Virus record (IMG/VR): IMGVR_UViG_3300010885_050060
Span: 62,001 to 126,000 of that record
Source: a virus
Direction: 5' to 3' (one strand)
DNA length: 64,000 nt
A program made the position numbers and the translations under genes. Positions 8,977-18,900 of this stretch are shown here, piece by piece. Below the pieces are notes generated by a model. It made no database searches. It saw only the letters and a program-made list of their open reading frames with translations, and was not told the DNA's origin. Within the stretch, counting starts at the first letter, position 1, and each line of letters opens with the position of its first letter.

Positions 8977-9927
8977 GTGAATAAAATACCTAGCAATTAT
9001 GTTTTAGAAAAATTCTATACATATTCTGGAAGTCCTTCGTATAATAAATTTACTAAAACCTATAATGCTTCCTGTCCTGTTTGTAGAGAAGGCAAGTCTT
9101 GGTTGAAGAAAAAACGATTGTTTCTTTATCCAGAATCTGATAGTTTTTACTGCTTTAATTGTGTTAAATCATGGAATATATATACTTGGTTGTATCAAGT
9201 GTCGGGAATGACAAAGGAAGAGATACATCAAGAAGCATTTTCAAATGATTTTTCGCGTGAAATTGTTTTAGAAAATAATAAAAATGAATTTATTAAAAAA
9301 GTAACACCACTTCCGCACGATTCTATAAATTTAAATGATCTTCAGCAAAAAATATTCTATGGAAATGATAAGAGTTTTAAAAATGCTTTAGATTATATTG
9401 AAAAAAGGAAATTAAACACGGCAGTAAACAAGAGTTCTTCTTATTTCATAAGTTTAACAGATAATTTTCACAAAAACCGACTATGTATACCATATTATGA
9501 TATTGATAAAAAGATAGTATTTTATCAGACAAGAGCATTGGATGGATCAGAGCCTAGATATTTGAATAAAGTTGGATGTGATAAATCGCTTTTTGGTATA
9601 GAAAGAGTAGATTCTGATATTGAATATCTGTTCTTGTTTGAAGGTGCTATAGATGCAATGATGGTTAAAAATGGATTGGCAGTTGCAGGATTAACCCTAA
9701 CAGAATATCAGAAAAAACAATTAAGCAATTTCCCATTTCATAAAAAAATATGGGTTTTAGACAATATAAAAATAGATAAAGCAGCTAAAGATAGTACTCA
9801 AAGATTATTACTAGAAGGACAAACCGTTTTTAGATGGCCTGATGTACCCTATAAAGATTTTAATGAATGGGCTGTAAAAGAAAACTTAAATGAAATAGAT
9901 TATAATATTATTTTAGAAAATATTTAA
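8977..9927 (+). CDS. DNA primase (zinc-finger plus TOPRIM)
   Basis: A 316-residue primase, about the size of T4 gp61. Residues 28-55 hold a zinc-binding motif CPVC...(17-20 residues)...CFNC (from the ASCPVCREG and FYCFNCVKSW segments), typical of CHC2/DnaG-type zinc domains. A RepA/TOPRIM-like core follows: RLCIPYYDID, then YLFLFEGAIDAMMV (around 213-226), where EG is the catalytic Glu-Gly of TOPRIM, then WVLDN, which supplies the acidic metal ligand. It makes RNA primers for lagging-strand synthesis. The start is GTG at 8977; no in-frame ATG occurs nearby. TTGACA lies at 8942-8947 with only a weak -10 element. It converges with the next gene, with no space between their ends. Confidence 0.85.
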   Translation: MNKIPSNYVLEKFYTYSGSPSYNKFTKTYNASCPVCREGKSWLKKKRLFLYPESDSFYCFNCVKSWNIYTWLYQVSGMTKEEIHQEAFSNDFSREIVLENNKNEFIKKVTPLPHDSINLNDLQQKIFYGNDKSFKNALDYIEKRKLNTAVNKSSSYFISLTDNFHKNRLCIPYYDIDKKIVFYQTRALDGSEPRYLNKVGCDKSLFGIERVDSDIEYLFLFEGAIDAMMVKNGLAVAGLTLTEYQKKQLSNFPFHKKIWVLDNIKIDKAAKDSTQRLLLEGQTVFRWPDVPYKDFNEWAVKENLNEIDYNIILENI

Positions 9928-10578
9928 TCATAATTGTTCTTGATCTCTCAAGCGTTTTGGAGCCATAATAACAAAAGAGTTTAAAACTTCTTTTAGTTTT
10001 TCAATTTCACCTGCAATACGAGTAATGCTGTCAGAAGCTTTACGTGTTATGCCTCTTAATAAGCTACCTGCTTTATCGTTGTCTGCTAAAACTTTGTGCA
10101 AAGATTCAGTAGAAGGATCATTTAAGAATTCTGCAAATTGATCTAATTTTCCAGACCATTCTTTAATTTGTTTAATGCTTTCAGTTGAAATATTAGGATC
10201 TAAACCTTCAACATCGAAATCTTCTGGATTTGTTTCTGAATCAAAAGATTTTTCATAATCTTGTTTTGTTTTTTCTGGTGTAAAATCATTAGGAGATTTT
10301 TGTTCCATGCCAACCAAAGAATCTTCTTCGGAAGAAGCATCTTCTGGAGTTTTTGCATCTGCTTCTTCTTGTTCTTTCAATAAATTTGAATAAAAACTGC
10401 GAATGAAAGGAAAATCAGATTCTGTCAATGTTTTGTCTTTTTTAAAAATATTTTCGATGGAGTCTTTCATAAATTTTGATGCATTTCCCTTCAATACTGT
10501 ATCAACGTCCTTTTTTCTTTTCTTATCAACACAAGGAACAGTTGATATGGCATTTTTTTTCTTCTTGATTTTATACAT
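9928..10578 (-). CDS. unknown Lys-rich/acidic helical protein
   Basis: A 216-residue minus-strand protein between plus-strand genes. The N-terminus is very basic (KIKKKK, DKKRKKD), residues 70-115 are an acidic Glu/Asp/Ser linker, and residues 135-205 are predicted helices (SIKQIKEWSGKLDQFAEFL, ITRIAGEIEKLKEVL). No known domain is recognised. An exact late-promoter octamer (TATAAATA) lies 15 bases upstream, so it is probably expressed late and may be a capsid-internal or DNA-associated protein. That role is inference. Confidence 0.6.
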   Translation of the reverse strand: MYKIKKKKNAISTVPCVDKKRKKDVDTVLKGNASKFMKDSIENIFKKDKTLTESDFPFIRSFYSNLLKEQEEADAKTPEDASSEEDSLVGMEQKSPNDFTPEKTKQDYEKSFDSETNPEDFDVEGLDPNISTESIKQIKEWSGKLDQFAEFLNDPSTESLHKVLADNDKAGSLLRGITRKASDSITRIAGEIEKLKEVLNSFVIMAPKRLRDQEQL

Positions 10579-10593
10579 ACTTGTGGGATAATA

Positions 10594-10601
10594 TATTTAT
10601 A
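10594..10601 (-). promoter_or_regulatory. late promoter TATAAATA for 9928-10578
   Basis: The minus strand reads an exact TATAAATA octamer, the T4 late-promoter -10 element recognised by gp55, ending 15 bases before the ATG at 10578. Confidence 0.65.
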
Positions 10602-10634
10602 TTTACTCCGTGAATGTTAAATTTATATAAAAAT

Positions 10635-11306
10635 ATGAATACTGATTATAAAATAATTGTTGCAACTCCACATAAAAAAGAAGAATTTAGAGATAAAGCG
10701 GGGATTGCGCTTACCCTAGATAAATTAAATGTTTTTAATGCTTCTTCTATAATTTATGAAAACAAACAAGGACTAACTAAAGTTTATAATTCTTTTATAA
10801 ATGAGGAGAATAGAGGAAAAAAATTAATTTTTGTACATGATGATGTTATAATTGAAGATCTTTTTTTTGAGGAAAAACTTAAATTAGCATTTGAAAAATA
10901 TGATATTGTTGGTTTGGCTGGCACAAAACAATGCAATTTAGATTCTGATATGATGGCATGGCATTTGATGTCACCTAGAGAGTCATTTGTTGGTGAGGTA
11001 GGGCATAGTAAGGATAAAAATTACTGGACAAGTGGATTCGGTCCAAGTCCATCAAGAGCATTAATAATCGATGGGTTGTTTATTGCGGTAAATGTTGATA
11101 AATTATTGGAAACAAACACTAGATTTGATGAAGATTTTGATTTTCATCACTATGACATATCTTTTTGCTTGATTGCTAATAGAAACAAGTTAAAAATAGG
11201 TGTATATCCGATCAAAGTTACTCATTTTGGTCTTGGAGACAGTATGAACTCTCCTGAATGGTTGAAAAGCTCTATAACATTTAAACAAAAATATTTAAAA
11301 TGGTAA
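10635..11306 (+). CDS. glycosyltransferase (GT-A, Glyco_tranf_2_5-like)
   Basis: About 223 residues from ATG 10635; an in-frame ATG at 10614 would add 7 residues. It starts with a beta strand (KIIVATPH). Then NKQGLTKVYNSFIN resembles the KGLAxAYN segment of the family, and LIFVHDDVII is a strand ending in the HDDV metal/nucleotide-sugar motif. A later FDEDFDFHHYDISFCL motif supplies the acceptor-side acidic residues, followed by VYPIKVTHFG. This matches GT-A glycosyltransferases of the StrF-like group. The donor and acceptor are unknown; it could glycosylate phage DNA, virion proteins or the host surface. It overlaps the start of the next gene by 7 bases. Confidence 0.68.
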   Translation: MNTDYKIIVATPHKKEEFRDKAGIALTLDKLNVFNASSIIYENKQGLTKVYNSFINEENRGKKLIFVHDDVIIEDLFFEEKLKLAFEKYDIVGLAGTKQCNLDSDMMAWHLMSPRESFVGEVGHSKDKNYWTSGFGPSPSRALIIDGLFIAVNVDKLLETNTRFDEDFDFHHYDISFCLIANRNKLKIGVYPIKVTHFGLGDSMNSPEWLKSSITFKQKYLKW

Positions 11307-11698
11307 AAAAACCTTATAATGATGATTTATTCATCCACATGGATTGGATTTTAAAGAAAAAGGGCAGCGAACCGCAATGCGAAAACAATATACCATATCC
11401 ATTTATTTTAAACCGATGGTTATCGATGGTGGACTCATCTATTTCTCAGATTATCAATGCAACCACGAATAAATGGATTACTGCACAGGGAATTTGCTCT
11501 GACAAAAAAACTTTAGGCAGATTTTATAGAAAAGTTATGCCAAAAACCTTTAAGAAGTATTCATACATAAAAAAACCTTCTAAAAATGAATATAATAGTG
11601 ATGATTATGAGAATTTAGCAATCGTTAAAGAAATTTCTGTAAGAGAAATAAAAATGTATGAAAAAACACTTGCAGAATTAAAGGAGCAACTTAAATAG
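11300..11698 (+). CDS. putative clamp-loader small subunit (gp62-like)
   Basis: A 132-residue protein. It has the features I recall of T4-type small clamp-loader subunits: a short length, an N-terminal segment DDLFIHMDWILKKKG, the core PFILNRWLSM, and an aromatic/basic stretch FYRKVMPKTFKKYSYIKK. In T4 the gp62 monomer pairs with four gp44 AAA+ subunits to load the sliding clamp, and a gp44-like protein is encoded at 30621-31559. T4 keeps these genes adjacent but here they are far apart. Alternative: an unrelated conserved phage protein. The assignment is by pattern only. Confidence 0.42.
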   Translation: MVKKPYNDDLFIHMDWILKKKGSEPQCENNIPYPFILNRWLSMVDSSISQIINATTNKWITAQGICSDKKTLGRFYRKVMPKTFKKYSYIKKPSKNEYNSDDYENLAIVKEISVREIKMYEKTLAELKEQLK

Positions 11699-11705
11699 AT
11701 ATATT

Positions 11706-12089
11706 ATGATGCAAAGACCCGAACAAGAAGATAGAATTGGTGGATTAGTACAAATTGATAACTACAAAGGTAGTCATTTTGAACTTGATGGTTGGCAATT
11801 GTCTAAAGTTTTAGATGATATTTTAATGGTTCAGTATGCAGATATCAACGAAGAAGGTGATTTGGTAAAAAGAGGAAGCATGTGGGTTCCTATTAATGCC
11901 GTTAATCACGTCTGGAGAGTTGGAAGGATTTTATTGGCTGGACCAAATTGTAAGACTGTTACTGAAGGAGATCATATAGTTTTTCCAAATGATAGAGGAA
12001 TTCAAGTTTCCAATTTAAACGGACTTAAACATATTGTCTTCTTGAACGAGGCCAGAATATTTGGAATCTGTACTCCAAAGGCTTCTTAA
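11706..12089 (+). CDS. GroES-like co-chaperonin
   Basis: A 127-residue protein with the GroES layout: a first strand region LSKVLDDILMVQYAD; RGSMWVPINAVNHVWRVGRIL, which takes the place of the mobile-loop and VGxVxAVG strand; GPNCKTVTEGDHIVFPNDRGIQV, corresponding to the GDxVxFxxxxGxEV strand; and LNEARIFGIC, corresponding to the C-terminal EEDILGxI strand. T4 gp31 is a GroES substitute needed to fold gp23 in GroEL, and this gene probably has that role for the major capsid protein at 32578-34050. A TAAATAGATAT box precedes the start. The mobile-loop hydrophobic tripeptide cannot be placed with certainty. Confidence 0.58.
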   Translation: MMQRPEQEDRIGGLVQIDNYKGSHFELDGWQLSKVLDDILMVQYADINEEGDLVKRGSMWVPINAVNHVWRVGRILLAGPNCKTVTEGDHIVFPNDRGIQVSNLNGLKHIVFLNEARIFGICTPKAS

Positions 12090-12099
12090 ATAAAGAACA

Positions 12100-12483
12100 G
12101 TGAAGCTATCATTGGATGGTCTAAGACAACTTTGTTCTTCTAATCTAGTTGAATTAAAGTTTAATAGAAGATTAAGAATAATTGGATTACCTCCGACCAG
12201 AAGAATGCTAGCTACTTTGGATGCTCAACTTTTAAATTCTACTTTAGGAAAGGAAGTATTAAACTTCAAACCTCCGGTAAGAAATGCTGCATATAATGCA
12301 GCATCTAAAGGGTTATTAACTGTTTGGGATTTACTATATCAGGATTGGAGAAATATTCCAATTGAAAATGTTTTTGTAGTATCCACAGTTCCAACAAAAC
12401 CCGAAAAAACTTTTTGGGAATACTTTGATAAAGTTTTAGGAAAAATGACAGCTTCACAGAAAGCTGCATTCATGAGCAAATGA
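12100..12483 (+). CDS. DUF2693-like conserved phage protein
   Basis: A 127-residue protein with GTG start. The segments GLRQLCSSNLVELKFNRR, RRMLATLD and LLTVWDLLYQDWRNIPIENV follow the DUF2693 pattern of T4-type phages: VxVxFxKxDG, RxMxCTL, then VWDxxxxxWRSFRxDxV. DUF2693 proteins have no known function. The stop overlaps the next ATG (ATGA), placing it in an operon with the helicase region. A CTTAAATA box lies just before the start. Confidence 0.5.
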   Translation: MKLSLDGLRQLCSSNLVELKFNRRLRIIGLPPTRRMLATLDAQLLNSTLGKEVLNFKPPVRNAAYNAASKGLLTVWDLLYQDWRNIPIENVFVVSTVPTKPEKTFWEYFDKVLGKMTASQKAAFMSK

Positions 12484-12836
12484 ATATTACAAAAACACCA
12501 ACAGAAAATGCATGTATGTTTTTACTACAGAAAAACATATCATTAGAATTAAATAACAAACCATATAAGCAGGGAAAGCTTATAATTTTTTATCAGAAAA
12601 ATTTTTATTTGACATTTGTAATAGATACTGTTAAAAAGAAGAGAGAAAAAATAGAAATACCTATTCCTTTTGGAGTGGAAATGCACGAAGATGATGATTT
12701 GGTGTTTTTTGATTATAGATTAAAAACGCTTGCCAAACAAGCTCCAGAAGTGGAGAATTATCTGAGAGTATATTCCTCTAAAAAGAATTCTAATAAATTT
12801 TGGAACTCAATATTAACAATCGATGCAAAAAACTAA
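12480..12836 (+). CDS. unknown 118-aa protein
   Basis: A 118-residue protein, ATGA-overlapping with its upstream neighbour. Strand-rich N-terminal half (GKLIIFYQKNFYLTFVID), then a basic/acidic segment and a helical C-terminus. No recognisable motif. The translational coupling and operon position, between the DUF2693-like gene and the helicase, support it being a real gene. Confidence 0.58.
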   Translation: MNITKTPTENACMFLLQKNISLELNNKPYKQGKLIIFYQKNFYLTFVIDTVKKKREKIEIPIPFGVEMHEDDDLVFFDYRLKTLAKQAPEVENYLRVYSSKKNSNKFWNSILTIDAKN

Positions 12837-13080
12837 TAATATTCTAATGTATAGTATCTTTTCTGGAACTTTTTATGAGGTTCCAGATTCAGATTTTCAT
12901 CTTATGGATGGTGGTCAGATTCCTCTGCTCAAAAAACCTTCTTCAAGCTGTAGCAAATGCTATGGAAGAGGGCACCTAGGCAGGGATACGCAAAGCTTTG
13001 GTTATACCGTGTGTAATTGTGTGCGAAAAGTAGCAAATATTAACCTCCTCAAGACCGCCAAAGATGTTACAATTAGTTGA
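12823..13080 (+). CDS. small zinc-ribbon-like protein
   Basis: An 85-residue protein with CSKCYGRGHLGRD...VCNCVRK (about residues 43-69). The CxxC...CxC pairs resemble the zinc-binding CxxCxGxG module of DnaJ-type proteins and are consistent with one zinc site. It overlaps both its neighbours (14 bases with the upstream gene, 17 with the helicase). An internal ATG at 12847 is an alternative start. It may be a small helicase or replication accessory protein; that is inference from position. Confidence 0.58.
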   Translation: MQKTNNILMYSIFSGTFYEVPDSDFHLMDGGQIPLLKKPSSSCSKCYGRGHLGRDTQSFGYTVCNCVRKVANINLLKTAKDVTIS

Positions 13081-14728
13081 TTACCTAAAGACATTTCCCA
13101 CCGATGCAAAAGCAAGACCACAGCAAGAAGTTGCTTTAAATAAAATAGCCAAAGCATTTTCTAGTGGTAAAAAATTTGTTATAGCATCGCTTCCTACTGG
13201 TTCTGGCAAATCTCATATTGCAGCATCCGTTGCAAGATCTGCAACTCCAATAGATACCCGCCGAAAAGAGTTGGTAGATTCTTATATGATATATAAGAAG
13301 GACAGGAATGGAAATTTTAAGTATGAAGATGATTTTTTAGACGGAACTTCATTCGGAAGTTACATTCTGACTATCACCAAATCATTGCAGGATCAGTATA
13401 AGGGGTTGTTTAAAGAGTCTGTAATCGTTAAGGGCAAATCGAATTATTCCTGTGATGTAGACCCCAACGTATCAATTGATTTTGCTCCCTGTTTATATTC
13501 ACCAGAAATCAAAGAGGCTTGTTTTGCTGCTGACAGATGTCCTTATTATAGAAATCGAAATGCTGCGTTTACTTCGGTAGATCCTGTATTGAATTACAGA
13601 GCTTTCATGAATCTTCCTAGTTTTTTGAGAAAACGAGAAATCTATATATTCGATGAAGCTGGTGACATGGAAGCCGAATTAGTGGGTCAGTATTCTATAT
13701 CAATAAATTATTCACATCTTTTGGCTGAAGATATTGATTTTAGAAAATTGAGTAGCGATGACAATAGAGAAGCTGGAAAATGGCTAAACGATGTTTATAC
13801 TAAATTAAAAAGCGAATCTGATAAGTTAAAAAATCGACTCTCCAACCTAGAGAAGAAGGAATCACATAAAGCAGTTAAAAATAAAGACATTCAGAGATTA
13901 GGAAAGCTTAATGGAATGATTCATTCATTGGAAAATGTTATTAATTTTTGGGAGGAGTGTGAGTATTTGGTTGAACGTAGAGATTCTGAGGGTGTAACAT
14001 TTGTTCCTTATGATGTTAGACCATTAGCTGATATGCTTTTTAAGGGTGCAGATATGATTTTAATGATGTCTGCTACTATTTCTAATCCCAAACAATTTGC
14101 AAAAACACTGGGTATTCAAGAAGGCCAATATGAATTCATAGAAGCCTCTTCTTCGTTCAGTTCTACCAAATCTCCTATCAGGACATCTAGGAAATATAGT
14201 CTTTCATATAAAAACAATAATAAAGATTTACCGAGAATAATAGAAGCCGCTGTAGAGCTTTGCAAATGCCACAAGGGGCAGAAGGGAGTTATCCATACCC
14301 ATACAAATAAAATAGCCGAAGAAATAAAGAGAAAGGTTTCTGGTGATAGTAGATTTATTTTTAGAGAAATAGGAAATACCAATGAAGATATTTTGGAAGA
14401 GCATAAATCAAGAATCGATGATGATACAATTTTGGTAAGTCCCTCTTTAGATACTGGAATTAGTTTGGATGGTGATCTGGGAAGGTTTCAGATAATACTA
14501 AAGGCTCCGTTTCTTCCACTAAGCTCTAAGAGAATTAAAAAAATATACGACAAGAATAAAGAATATTACATGATGAAGATGTTGGATAATTTGATTCAAA
14601 TGTGCGGAAGATGTACAAGATCAGATGAGGATCATTCTGTAACTTATATTTTGGATGCAAATGCTGTAAATTCTATCATTTCAAATAAACATTTATTACC
14701 TAAACATTTTTTAGAACGTATTTCGTGA
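13064..14728 (+). CDS. superfamily 2 helicase, DinG/Rad3-like
   Basis: A 554-residue ATP-dependent helicase. Motif I is LPTGSGKSH (about residues 42-50); motif Ia/Ib follows near ILTITKSLQDQY. Cys residues at about 128-165 (SYSCDV, FAPCLYSPEIKEACF, DRCPYY) resemble the four-Cys iron-sulfur cluster insertion of DinG/XPD helicases. Motif II is DEAG in IFDEAGDM; motif III is MMSATIS; motif V is LVSPSLDTGISLDG; motif VI is QMCGRCTRS, where the usual QxxGRxxR has Cys in place of Ile/Leu. It probably unwinds DNA during replication, recombination or repair. The Fe-S assignment rests on Cys spacing only. Confidence 0.85.
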   Translation: MLQLVDYLKTFPTDAKARPQQEVALNKIAKAFSSGKKFVIASLPTGSGKSHIAASVARSATPIDTRRKELVDSYMIYKKDRNGNFKYEDDFLDGTSFGSYILTITKSLQDQYKGLFKESVIVKGKSNYSCDVDPNVSIDFAPCLYSPEIKEACFAADRCPYYRNRNAAFTSVDPVLNYRAFMNLPSFLRKREIYIFDEAGDMEAELVGQYSISINYSHLLAEDIDFRKLSSDDNREAGKWLNDVYTKLKSESDKLKNRLSNLEKKESHKAVKNKDIQRLGKLNGMIHSLENVINFWEECEYLVERRDSEGVTFVPYDVRPLADMLFKGADMILMMSATISNPKQFAKTLGIQEGQYEFIEASSSFSSTKSPIRTSRKYSLSYKNNNKDLPRIIEAAVELCKCHKGQKGVIHTHTNKIAEEIKRKVSGDSRFIFREIGNTNEDILEEHKSRIDDDTILVSPSLDTGISLDGDLGRFQIILKAPFLPLSSKRIKKIYDKNKEYYMMKMLDNLIQMCGRCTRSDEDHSVTYILDANAVNSIISNKHLLPKHFLERIS

Positions 14729-14740
14729 TAAATATAGGAA
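14727..14740 (+). promoter_or_regulatory. late-promoter-like box plus SD for the gp15-like gene
   Basis: GATAAATA (14727-14734) overlaps the helicase stop codon and is followed by AGGA (14736-14739), then the GTG start at 14741. It is one of the few starts here with a plausible Shine-Dalgarno site and it supports the GTG. Confidence 0.45.
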
Positions 14741-15436
14741 GTGAAGAATTATACTTTCCATTTTGAAGCGCAAACATTATTAGAACAATTTGTAGCAGCT
14801 TTTAACGATATTGTTATTAAAAGATATGATAATCAGGATACAACAGTATCTCCTACAAGTGGATTTAAGGTAAATTTTGTATATTCCCCTAAACAAAGAT
14901 TATATGCTACTTTAAATACACCAGCACCGGGTGGGCTAACGGTTCCTTGTGTTGCGGTTAGTATAAATGGCATATCAAGAGACAATACTAGAGTTTTTAA
15001 TAAATTAGAAGGATTTACAGTTCCTAATTTTGATATAGAATCTGGAAATTATGTAAAAAATATTCCACAACCAGTTCCTGTAAATATTGGTGTGAATATG
15101 ACCATAGTTACTAAATTTCAAGCAGATATGGATCAGATATTATCTAATTTTATACCATATTGTGATCCTTATATCATAATTTCATGGAAACTTCCATTTG
15201 CTAAAAATTTTGAAATAAGGTCTGAAGTATTATGGAGCGGACAAACAAACGTCCAATATCCAAGTGATATTGGACCTACACAAGCATTTAGAATATCCGC
15301 TGATACATCTTTTACGATAAAGGGATGGTTATTCAAAAAAACTGATGAAATAGTTAAAAGAATTTATACAATAGATGAAAAATTCTTTATTTCTAATGAC
15401 CCAACAAAGGATTATTTTAATTTACCAGAATTATAA
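14741..15436 (+). CDS. tail sheath stabiliser/completion protein (gp15-like)
   Basis: A 231-residue protein. The segments FVAAFNDIVIKRYD, FKVNFVYSPKQRLYATL, LTVPCVAVSINGISRDNTR and later PVPVNIGVNMTIVTKFQADMDQIL...FIPYC follow the gp15/gp3 family: FNDIxIxR, IKVPIxYGPKxKxLxR, LPRMxFExTGxxYDxxR and PxPYxLxxxLxIxxKxxxDxxQIxEQILPFF. In T4, gp15 caps the tail tube and sheath and joins the head. The start is GTG with AGGA upstream. It opens the long plus-strand tail cluster. Confidence 0.68.
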   Translation: MKNYTFHFEAQTLLEQFVAAFNDIVIKRYDNQDTTVSPTSGFKVNFVYSPKQRLYATLNTPAPGGLTVPCVAVSINGISRDNTRVFNKLEGFTVPNFDIESGNYVKNIPQPVPVNIGVNMTIVTKFQADMDQILSNFIPYCDPYIIISWKLPFAKNFEIRSEVLWSGQTNVQYPSDIGPTQAFRISADTSFTIKGWLFKKTDEIVKRIYTIDEKFFISNDPTKDYFNLPEL

Positions 15437-15439
15437 ATT

Positions 15440-15940
15440 ATGGACGCAAGAGTTCTAGTATACGCAAAACCAAGTGCAGCAGATGTATTTCCATATAACA
15501 TATATGTGGTGACTCCTGAATTATCTTCCACACAAATTAAAAACATTATAGTTTCTGGAAAAAGTTTTTATCAATTAAGATCCTTATACCTAAGCGGAAG
15601 TGATATAAGCATATTTCAAGGATTAAGTTACAATTATTTCAATCCATTTGTTGGTGTAGAACATTTAGATGTTAAAAATCCTCCCTTTTCCGCAACTTTA
15701 ATACCTACATTTACAGTAGTTAGTGAAAATGTTTTACAATTTGACATACCGGATAGAATTTTTTATAATATACATGGAAAAACACCTCCATATGATTCTC
15801 ATTTGGATGTAATAGTAGAAAATGAAGCAGGATATGGTCTTTTAACAAGAGATAGTATTATGTATAGAGTTAGTTCGTGGAGTGGTTTTATCCAAGAACA
15901 AAAACCCTCAATATCTGGAATATATATTGCAACAACATAA
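15440..15940 (+). CDS. unknown virion-associated protein
   Basis: A 166-residue protein 3 bases after the gp15-like gene. It is rich in beta-prone segments (NIYVVTPELSS, ATLIPTFTVVSENVLQFDIP, LDVIVENEAGYGLLTRDS); the last part resembles an IPT/Ig-like fold. The tight linkage suggests a tail or neck role. No named family is recognised. Confidence 0.6.
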   Translation: MDARVLVYAKPSAADVFPYNIYVVTPELSSTQIKNIIVSGKSFYQLRSLYLSGSDISIFQGLSYNYFNPFVGVEHLDVKNPPFSATLIPTFTVVSENVLQFDIPDRIFYNIHGKTPPYDSHLDVIVENEAGYGLLTRDSIMYRVSSWSGFIQEQKPSISGIYIATT

Positions 15941-15973
15941 AGATTATTTGTCCGTTGTCTCTAAATATATTAA

Positions 15974-18900
15974 ATGGCAGCAATTTTTAATATATACAAC
16001 AAATTAGAATCAACGTATTGGAAACCCGTAAATTTTAATGTTGTTGGAGATCAAGTTAATGTTAAAAAAATTCCAATATTATTTGATAATGGAATGTATT
16101 TCTATTTGCATACATTTTTAAAAAATTCAAATGATTTTACATTTAATAAAAAAACAGGTAATTTTTTAACAAATTTTTTATACAATTCTTATTTTTTAAA
16201 AAATAATGTAAATCCTTATATAAACAATGAATTAACAAAAATAGAAAGTCCTATAACTTCATCTGAAAATAGTGTTTATAGTATATATAATGCAAATTCC
16301 TCTATACCAAACAATCCAACTGTTTTAAAAGATACTGAACAATTAAACTTTTCAAAAACTGATACGATAGAATTTTTATTTAAAAATGATTATGTAGTTG
16401 TTAAAAATATATACGGAAGAGTTCTAACTTCTGATTATATAGGAGTAAATGGCATTAGTTTTAAAACGGAAGAATACCCACCAGCAGATAATCAAAAATT
16501 TGATTATTTTTTAGGAAATAATTCTATAGTATTGTTTGAATATAAAAAGAATTATAATAATATTTTAATAAAAAATAGCACTTCTAATACTTTAGTACTT
16601 TCTAGTATTAGTTTAACTTCAACAAATAATCTTCCTAAAAACTCAGTTCTCAAATTTACATCTTACGATAAAAAAGTATTAAACATTGATAATAGTGTAT
16701 ATGATAGTTATATTGTAAAATATAAAACAGATCCAACAAAAAATGAAAACAATTTAGAAATAGATTATTCATTTTCAAATCAAAATTTGTTATCACAAAA
16801 TTATTTAGGATTGTTTCCTGTAGAAAATCCAGATATAAAAGAAAAGGAGTGCTTATATAATTTTCAAATACAAGGACTTAAAAACTATCAAACTCCAGAA
16901 TATAAATACACAACAGCAAATCCTATGCTAACCGCATCTCCTTCTATAAGAAGGATATATAATAAAATATTTTCTGGAACTAATCAAAATAAAGGATATG
17001 ATAAAATATTTTTAGGATTTCAATCTGATACAAAAGAATATACATTTACAACGGATAATGAAAATTTATTTTACTATCCTCCAACCTGTAACAGAGAACC
17101 TCTAAGTTCGGTTGGCTTGATAGAAGATGGTGCTATAGCAGGAGAAGTACCATTTACTTCGGATAGAATATCAATATATAGAACAAACTATGAAGAGCAG
17201 ATACCCGAAGGACCGCAACCAAAAAGTATAACTAAATACGACAATACTTGGTTGTGTTCATGGTTATCCGGAACAAATTTAGGAGATAAAGTATGGTTTG
17301 ATCGTTATTATAATTCTGCATACTATACTTTAGATCAAGCGTTAACGGCAAAAACTATGGTATATAACCAATCGCTATCTGCCAATGTTCCGTTTACATT
17401 TGATGTTCCTTCTTCTATAATACTGGAACCTGGAGTTTTATATAAATATGACAGAAGTGGAAAACGAAACAGCATAGATTTCATAAAACATTTAGATAGT
17501 GATATAAACAATCCACTAGGAGCAAAAGTTTTAAGTATAACAAGTTGGCTTTCATCGCCACTAATAGATGATTCTAATTATAAAAATAACGGATTGGTAT
17601 TTTTTAACACTCCTGAAAACTTTAGAAAAGATTATTGGATATTAAATGGAACAAATCATGCCGTTTTTCCATCAAAAACTTCTTTATTGCAAAAATCTAG
17701 ATTTACGATTTCAATGTGGTTGAATGTAGATGATTGGAATAATATATATGGAGATCAAATTTTTGGAAATTATTATGAAAGTGGATTTGGACTTATAAAT
17801 GATGGTGCTTTAAACGTTCCCTTGTTTACAATTACAAACACGGCATCTGCGGTTGTTTATAATATAAATTATAAATTTACAAAACTTTCTGAAATTCCAC
17901 TTCCTATTAATAACAATAGTTCATACTCATTTATTCAGCGACTTCCAGACTATAGTTATTGGGTTTTTGATTCAAAACAAAAAACAGGTATAAAATACAA
18001 CCCAATAAATAATATCGTTGCTTCTATTTCAAGCTTACCATCGTCCGTAATAAAAAATATAGATCAAATAGAATTAGATTCAAATCAAAATTTTTATTTT
18101 TATGACAATACTCTTAAATCATATTTAAAAGTAAATCAATTAGGGGAATTCATATCTCAAGGTAGCTTTTCTTTAGATTCTGGTATTAATAGAATAGAAA
18201 TTGACAATAATAATGTACTATTAGGAGTTTATGGAAATGCATCTACGATAGATAATAATAATAATATATGGGAAGTTGTTGGTGGAAATTTATATAAAAA
18301 TCAACAAATATATGCCAATGTAGGAGTAACTCAACAAATAATTTGTGATTCTGAAAATAATTTATGGATTGCACACGAACAAGATAAAATTTCAAAATTA
18401 AATATAACTTCTGGTCTTTTTGAATTTTCTTCTAGATTGGGAAAGAACTCTGGAAAGCCATTAAATCCATGTTTATCCTCTGAAAGATTTCGTTATATAA
18501 ATTTGTTAAAAGTTCCTAAAAACACAAAATCTTGTGATCAAAACAGTTCGTATGAAAATAATTTAATAATAGTAGATACTAGAGACAATAGTATTTATAC
18601 ATTAGATTCTACTGGGTATCTTCTATCCAAATTAGATTTAATAGCACTATTATCAGATCCTAAAATCTCTTTAAATTTTTATGCAAATGGAGATTTTAGT
18701 GGATATCAATTTGCAAGAAAATTTGGAGGAATAAATAAGTTGCTTTCTTGGAAATTAAAAATAGCAGAGCCAAATGGGAATAATTACAAGTTAATTTCTC
18801 TTTCAAATAATGTGAATTCTTTACCGAAAGGATGGCACAATTTTTCTTTAGTTTTTGATTCTTTAAATGGAATAGCCAAGAGTTATATCGATTCTATAGA

